From: Azospirillum sp. TSA2s
GTDB lineage: Bacteria; Pseudomonadota; Alphaproteobacteria; Azospirillales; Azospirillaceae
Assembly: GCF_004923315.1 (NCBI RefSeq)
Contig: NZ_CP039646.1
Span: forward strand, 191,001-255,000
Direction of reading: 5' to 3'
Length of the DNA stretch: 64,000 bases
In this document: one piece after another, positions 61,012-64,000 of the stretch
Layout: the number at the start of each line of letters is the position of its first letter
Numbering within the stretch: position 1 is the stretch's first letter
Notes under the pieces: model-generated
What the model was told of the DNA's origin: nothing
Seen by the model: only the letters and a program-made list of their open reading frames with translations
Database searches by the model: none
Translations under genes and position numbers: made by a program

Positions 61012-62448
61012 GTGTCCTCTCCCAAGAAGCGCCGCATCCTGCTGATCGAGGATACGGTCCCGCTCGCCAAGCTCTACATCGAGTTCCTGCGCGCGGACGC
61101 CCATGAGGTCGTGCATTGCACCCGCGGGGGGGAGGCGCTGGACGCGGCGGCGGCATCGCCGCCCGATGCGGTGATCCTGGACCTGAAGCTGCCGGACATG
61201 GATGGGCTGGAGGTTCTGCAGGCGCTGCATGCCCGCGACCCCAGCGTTTCGGTGGTCATCATCACCGCCCATGGCTCCATCGATCTGGCGGTGGAGGCGA
61301 TGAAGCTCGGCGCCTTCGACTTCATCGTGAAGCCCTTCAACGCCGACCGGCTGAACCTGACCCTGCGCAACGCGCTGGAACGGCGGACGCTGGCGCGGAT
61401 GGTGGAGGGATACCGCAAGGATCTGGACCGCGGGCGCTTCCATGGCTTCATCGGCAGCTCGCCGGAAATGCAGGCGGTCTACCGGACCATCGAAAGCGTG
61501 GCCGCCAGCCGCGCCAACGTCTTCATCACCGGGGAGAGCGGGACCGGCAAGGAGGTCGCTGCCCAGGCCATCCACCGCGCCAGTCCGCGGCGCGACGGCG
61601 CCTTCGTCGCGCTGAACTGCGCCGCCATCCCGAAGGATCTGCTGGAATCGGAGATCTTCGGCCATGTGAAGGGCGCCTTCACCGGGGCGGCGGGTGACCG
61701 GCCGGGGGCGGCGCTGCTCGCCGACGGCGGCACGCTGTTCCTGGACGAGATCTGCGAGATGCCGTTCGACCTGCAGAGCAAGCTTCTGCGTTTCGTCCAG
61801 ACCGGCACGGTCAGCCCGGTCGGCAGCGGGCGGGAGGAGCGGGTGGACGTGCGCTTCGTCGCCGCCACCAACCGTGATCCGCTGGCGGAGGTGCAGGCCG
61901 GCCGTTTCCGCGAGGATCTCTATTACCGTCTGCACGTCATCCCGCTGGCCCTGCCGCCGTTGCGTGACCGCGGCGACGACGTGATCGAGATCGCCCGCTC
62001 CTTCCTGATCGACTATGCGCGGGAGGAGGGCAAGTCGCTGTCGGCCTTCGCCCCGGAGGTGGAGGCGCGGCTGCGCGCCCATGACTGGCCGGGCAACGTG
62101 CGGCAATTGCAGAATGTCGTCCGCAACGTCGTGGTGCTGAACGACGGGCCGCGGGTCACGCTGGACATGCTGCCGCCGATGGGCGGTCCGGCGATCAGCA
62201 GTCCAGACGCCAGCGCCTCCCCGTGCGCCGCCTGCGGTTCGCCGGCCGCCGATGAGCCGGAGGAGGATGGCGCCGTGCAGCCGTTGTGGCGGGTCGAGAA
62301 GGACATGATCCAGAAGGCGTTGCGGCTGACCGGCGACGATGTGCCGCGCGCCGCCCTGATGCTGGAGATCAGCCCGTCCACCATCTACCGAAAGCTTCAG
62401 CAGTGGCGCGTCGCCGACGCCCGCGGCACCGGGGAGAGTGCCGCTTGA
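61012..62448 (+). CDS. NtrC-family sigma-54 response regulator
   Basis: A 478-residue regulator. The receiver domain (about 8-120) has the phospho-acceptor Asp in AVILDLKLPDMDG and a Lys in FIVKPFN. The AAA+ domain has Walker A GESGTGKE near 178 and an intact GAFTGA near 225. A Fis-type helix-turn-helix ends the protein (DVPRAALMLEISPSTIYRKL). A four-Cys-poor linker with CAACG near residue 404 is unusual. The start is GTG at 61012. Its stop overlaps the start of the sensor gene, so they form a two-component pair. LuxO-like regulators share this layout. Confidence 0.92.
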   Translation: MSSPKKRRILLIEDTVPLAKLYIEFLRADAHEVVHCTRGGEALDAAAASPPDAVILDLKLPDMDGLEVLQALHARDPSVSVVIITAHGSIDLAVEAMKLGAFDFIVKPFNADRLNLTLRNALERRTLARMVEGYRKDLDRGRFHGFIGSSPEMQAVYRTIESVAASRANVFITGESGTGKEVAAQAIHRASPRRDGAFVALNCAAIPKDLLESEIFGHVKGAFTGAAGDRPGAALLADGGTLFLDEICEMPFDLQSKLLRFVQTGTVSPVGSGREERVDVRFVAATNRDPLAEVQAGRFREDLYYRLHVIPLALPPLRDRGDDVIEIARSFLIDYAREEGKSLSAFAPEVEARLRAHDWPGNVRQLQNVVRNVVVLNDGPRVTLDMLPPMGGPAISSPDASASPCAACGSPAADEPEEDGAVQPLWRVEKDMIQKALRLTGDDVPRAALMLEISPSTIYRKLQQWRVADARGTGESAA

Positions 62449-64000
62449 GCGCGGGGGCGGTGCCGGCCGCTCTGCCGCCTGATGAGAGCCGGCGGCAGAG
62501 CGTTCTGGACTCCTACTGCATCCTCGACTCCGCGCCGGAATCGGGCTTCGACAACATCACCCGGCTGGCTGGGCATTTCTTCGGCACGCGCATCGCGCTG
62601 GTCTCGCTGATCGACCGCGAGCGCCAATGGTTCAAGAGCCGGGTCGGGCTGGAGGCGACAGAGACCCACCGCGATCTGGCCTTCTGCGCCCACGCCATCC
62701 TGGACGATGGCGTGCTGGTTGTGCCGGACGCGACCAAGGACCCGCGCTTCGCCGGCAATCCGCTGGTCACCGGAGCGCCGAACATCCGCTTCTATGCCGG
62801 CGCGCCGCTGGTGGCGGATGGGCAGAAGCTGGGAACGCTCTGCGTCATCGACGACGTGCCCCGCGCCGGCTTCGACGACCGCGAGGCGGAGACCCTGGCG
62901 CAGCTCGCCCGGCTGGTGGTGGACGAGATGACGCTTCGCCGCGAGGTGGCCCGGCGCGAGCGGGCGGAAGCGGAGTTGCGCGACCGTTCGCGCCTGCTGA
63001 ACCTCGCCGAGGAGATCGGCCAGTTCGGCCACTGGTACATCGATTTCGTCACCGATGCCCGTCGCTGGTCGGACGAGGTCTACCGCATCATGGGCCTGCC
63101 GCCGCAGCAGGAGCAGCCGACGGTCGAGCTGTCGCGCGCCTGCTACCACCCTGACGACCGGTCGCATCTCGCCGGTCTGGTCGAGCGGGCGCGGACGACC
63201 GGCGAAGGGTTCTCGGTCGAGGCGCGGGTCATCCGGCCGGACGGGTCGCTGCGCCATGTCTTCATCCGCGGCATGGCCGAATGCGGGGCCGACGGTCGGC
63301 CGGTCGGCCTGCTTGGAGTCGTGCAGGACATCACCGACTCCAAGCGGGAAGAGGCGGAACTGCGGTCGAACCGCGAGCTTCTGGACCTGACCGTCCAGGC
63401 GACGCGGGACGGCATCTGGGACTGGAACCTGGAAGGCGGCGGGATCTGGTTCTCCCCCACCTGGAAGGAACAGCTCGGCTATCGCGACGGCGAGCTGGAA
63501 AACAGCCTGGACATGTGGGCTGGCCTGATCTTCGAGGAGGACCGGATCGCGGCGCTGGAGATGGTCCGCGCCTACAATGCCGGGCTGATCCCGAAATTCG
63601 AGGCGGTTCAGCGCTTCCGCCACAAGCAGGGCCATACCGTCTACATCCTCAGCCGCGCCATCCACATCCGCGATGCCAATGGCCGGGTCGTGCGCATGGT
63701 CGGCGCCCATACCGACATCACGCGCGAAAAGCTGGCGGAAGAGGAACTGCGGCTCGCCAAGCAGACGCTGGACGACGCGATCGAGGCGGTGCCGGAGGGG
63801 CTGGCCTATTTCGACGCCGACGACCGGCTGATCCTGTGCAACGAGCGCTACCGCGAAGCTCATCCGCTGACGGCGCCGCTGCTGACCGCCGGCCGTCCGT
63901 TCGAGGACATCCTGCGCGCCGCCATCGCCAATGGCGAGTTCGCGGGCAATCCGGACGGCCCGAGCGATGAAGCCTGGATCCGGGCCGAGCTGGCCCAGCA
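62445..64000 (+). CDS. GAF-PAS multi-domain sensor protein, 5' part (probable histidine kinase)
   Basis: The frame is open from a TTG at 62445 (overlapping the regulator stop) or a GTG at 62460 to the right edge, giving about 518 residues. It shows a GAF domain (about 20-165: ETHRDLAFCAHAILD and FYAGAPLVADGQKLGTLCVID), then PAS/PAC units near 185-310 (RHVFIRGMAECGADGRPVGL) and 315-440, and the start of a third (AVPEGLAYFDADDRLILCNERY). No transmembrane segment is seen. The kinase domain would lie beyond the window, so that part is inferred from pairing with the response regulator. Confidence 0.8.
   Translation, partial: MSAGAVPAALPPDESRRQSVLDSYCILDSAPESGFDNITRLAGHFFGTRIALVSLIDRERQWFKSRVGLEATETHRDLAFCAHAILDDGVLVVPDATKDPRFAGNPLVTGAPNIRFYAGAPLVADGQKLGTLCVIDDVPRAGFDDREAETLAQLARLVVDEMTLRREVARRERAEAELRDRSRLLNLAEEIGQFGHWYIDFVTDARRWSDEVYRIMGLPPQQEQPTVELSRACYHPDDRSHLAGLVERARTTGEGFSVEARVIRPDGSLRHVFIRGMAECGADGRPVGLLGVVQDITDSKREEAELRSNRELLDLTVQATRDGIWDWNLEGGGIWFSPTWKEQLGYRDGELENSLDMWAGLIFEEDRIAALEMVRAYNAGLIPKFEAVQRFRHKQGHTVYILSRAIHIRDANGRVVRMVGAHTDITREKLAEEELRLAKQTLDDAIEAVPEGLAYFDADDRLILCNERYREAHPLTAPLLTAGRPFEDILRAAIANGEFAGNPDGPSDEAWIRAELAQ

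Overview
The window is GC-rich chromosomal DNA from an alphaproteobacterium. It looks most like Azospirillum or another Rhodospirillales member. The grounds are the protein styles (globin-coupled and CZB-type chemoreceptor, bacteriohemerythrin, DUF2336 protein, etfQO/family-4 UDG/slt block), dense coding, and GC-rich paired intergenic repeats. This is inference from family resemblance; no rRNA, tRNA or CRISPR array was seen.

Layout. (1) 1-7.7 kb is core and signalling: the 5' part of corA (minus strand, runs off the left edge), a membrane protein, a PRPP-synthetase homologue, then a protoglobin-MCP-CZB chemoreceptor, a small helical protein and a CHASE-PAS-GGDEF-EAL protein. (2) 7.8-19.9 kb is a composite mobile island: a RelE/XRE toxin-antitoxin pair abutting a beheaded fic gene, a dead tyrosine recombinase, hipBA, and a P-type mobilisation region. 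That region has a traL-like remnant, a traK-like gene, an oriT-like intergenic region, a traJ/mobC-like gene and a relaxase split by a 2.6-kb IS21-family element with a 6-bp target duplication. A second, intact tyrosine recombinase and a truncated ISL3-type transposase follow. (3) 20-29 kb returns to chromosomal genes: an amber-interrupted HTH-like gene, an M20 deacylase, a hydratase-family protein, an EamA transporter, DoxX, apt, and an Mla-type lipid ABC operon (STAS-MlaE, MlaF, MlaD, lipoprotein).

(4) 29-45.7 kb holds an uncharacterised His-rich protein, DUF2336 plus a frameshifted PAS histidine kinase, a FemAB/GNAT-like protein, adenine deaminase, a CocE-like hydrolase lacking its catalytic Ser and His, a Fic-like protein lacking its catalytic residues, bacteriohemerythrin, a TPR protein, an APH-like kinase, moaB, slt and a uracil-DNA glycosylase. 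(5) 45.8-51.9 kb holds etfQO, a zinc-ribbon membrane protein and a divergent pair: a TyrR/PhhR-like sigma-54 activator and dadA. The shared intergenic region carries a canonical -24/-12 promoter and TyrR-box-like sites. (6) 51.6-60.9 kb is a lactate-use locus: lldP, D-lactate dehydrogenase and lutABC on the minus strand, with a divergent lldR-type GntR regulator. (7) 61-64 kb holds an NtrC-family response regulator and a GAF/PAS sensor protein that runs off the right edge.

How it works together. The catabolic loci (D-amino acids, D- and L-lactate) all feed electrons to quinone, and each has a local regulator. The mobile island is decayed: it cannot mobilise itself because its relaxase is split, but its toxin-antitoxin modules look intact. 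A family of paired inverted GC-rich repeats sits in at least four intergenic regions, and a fifth copy lies in frame inside lutC.
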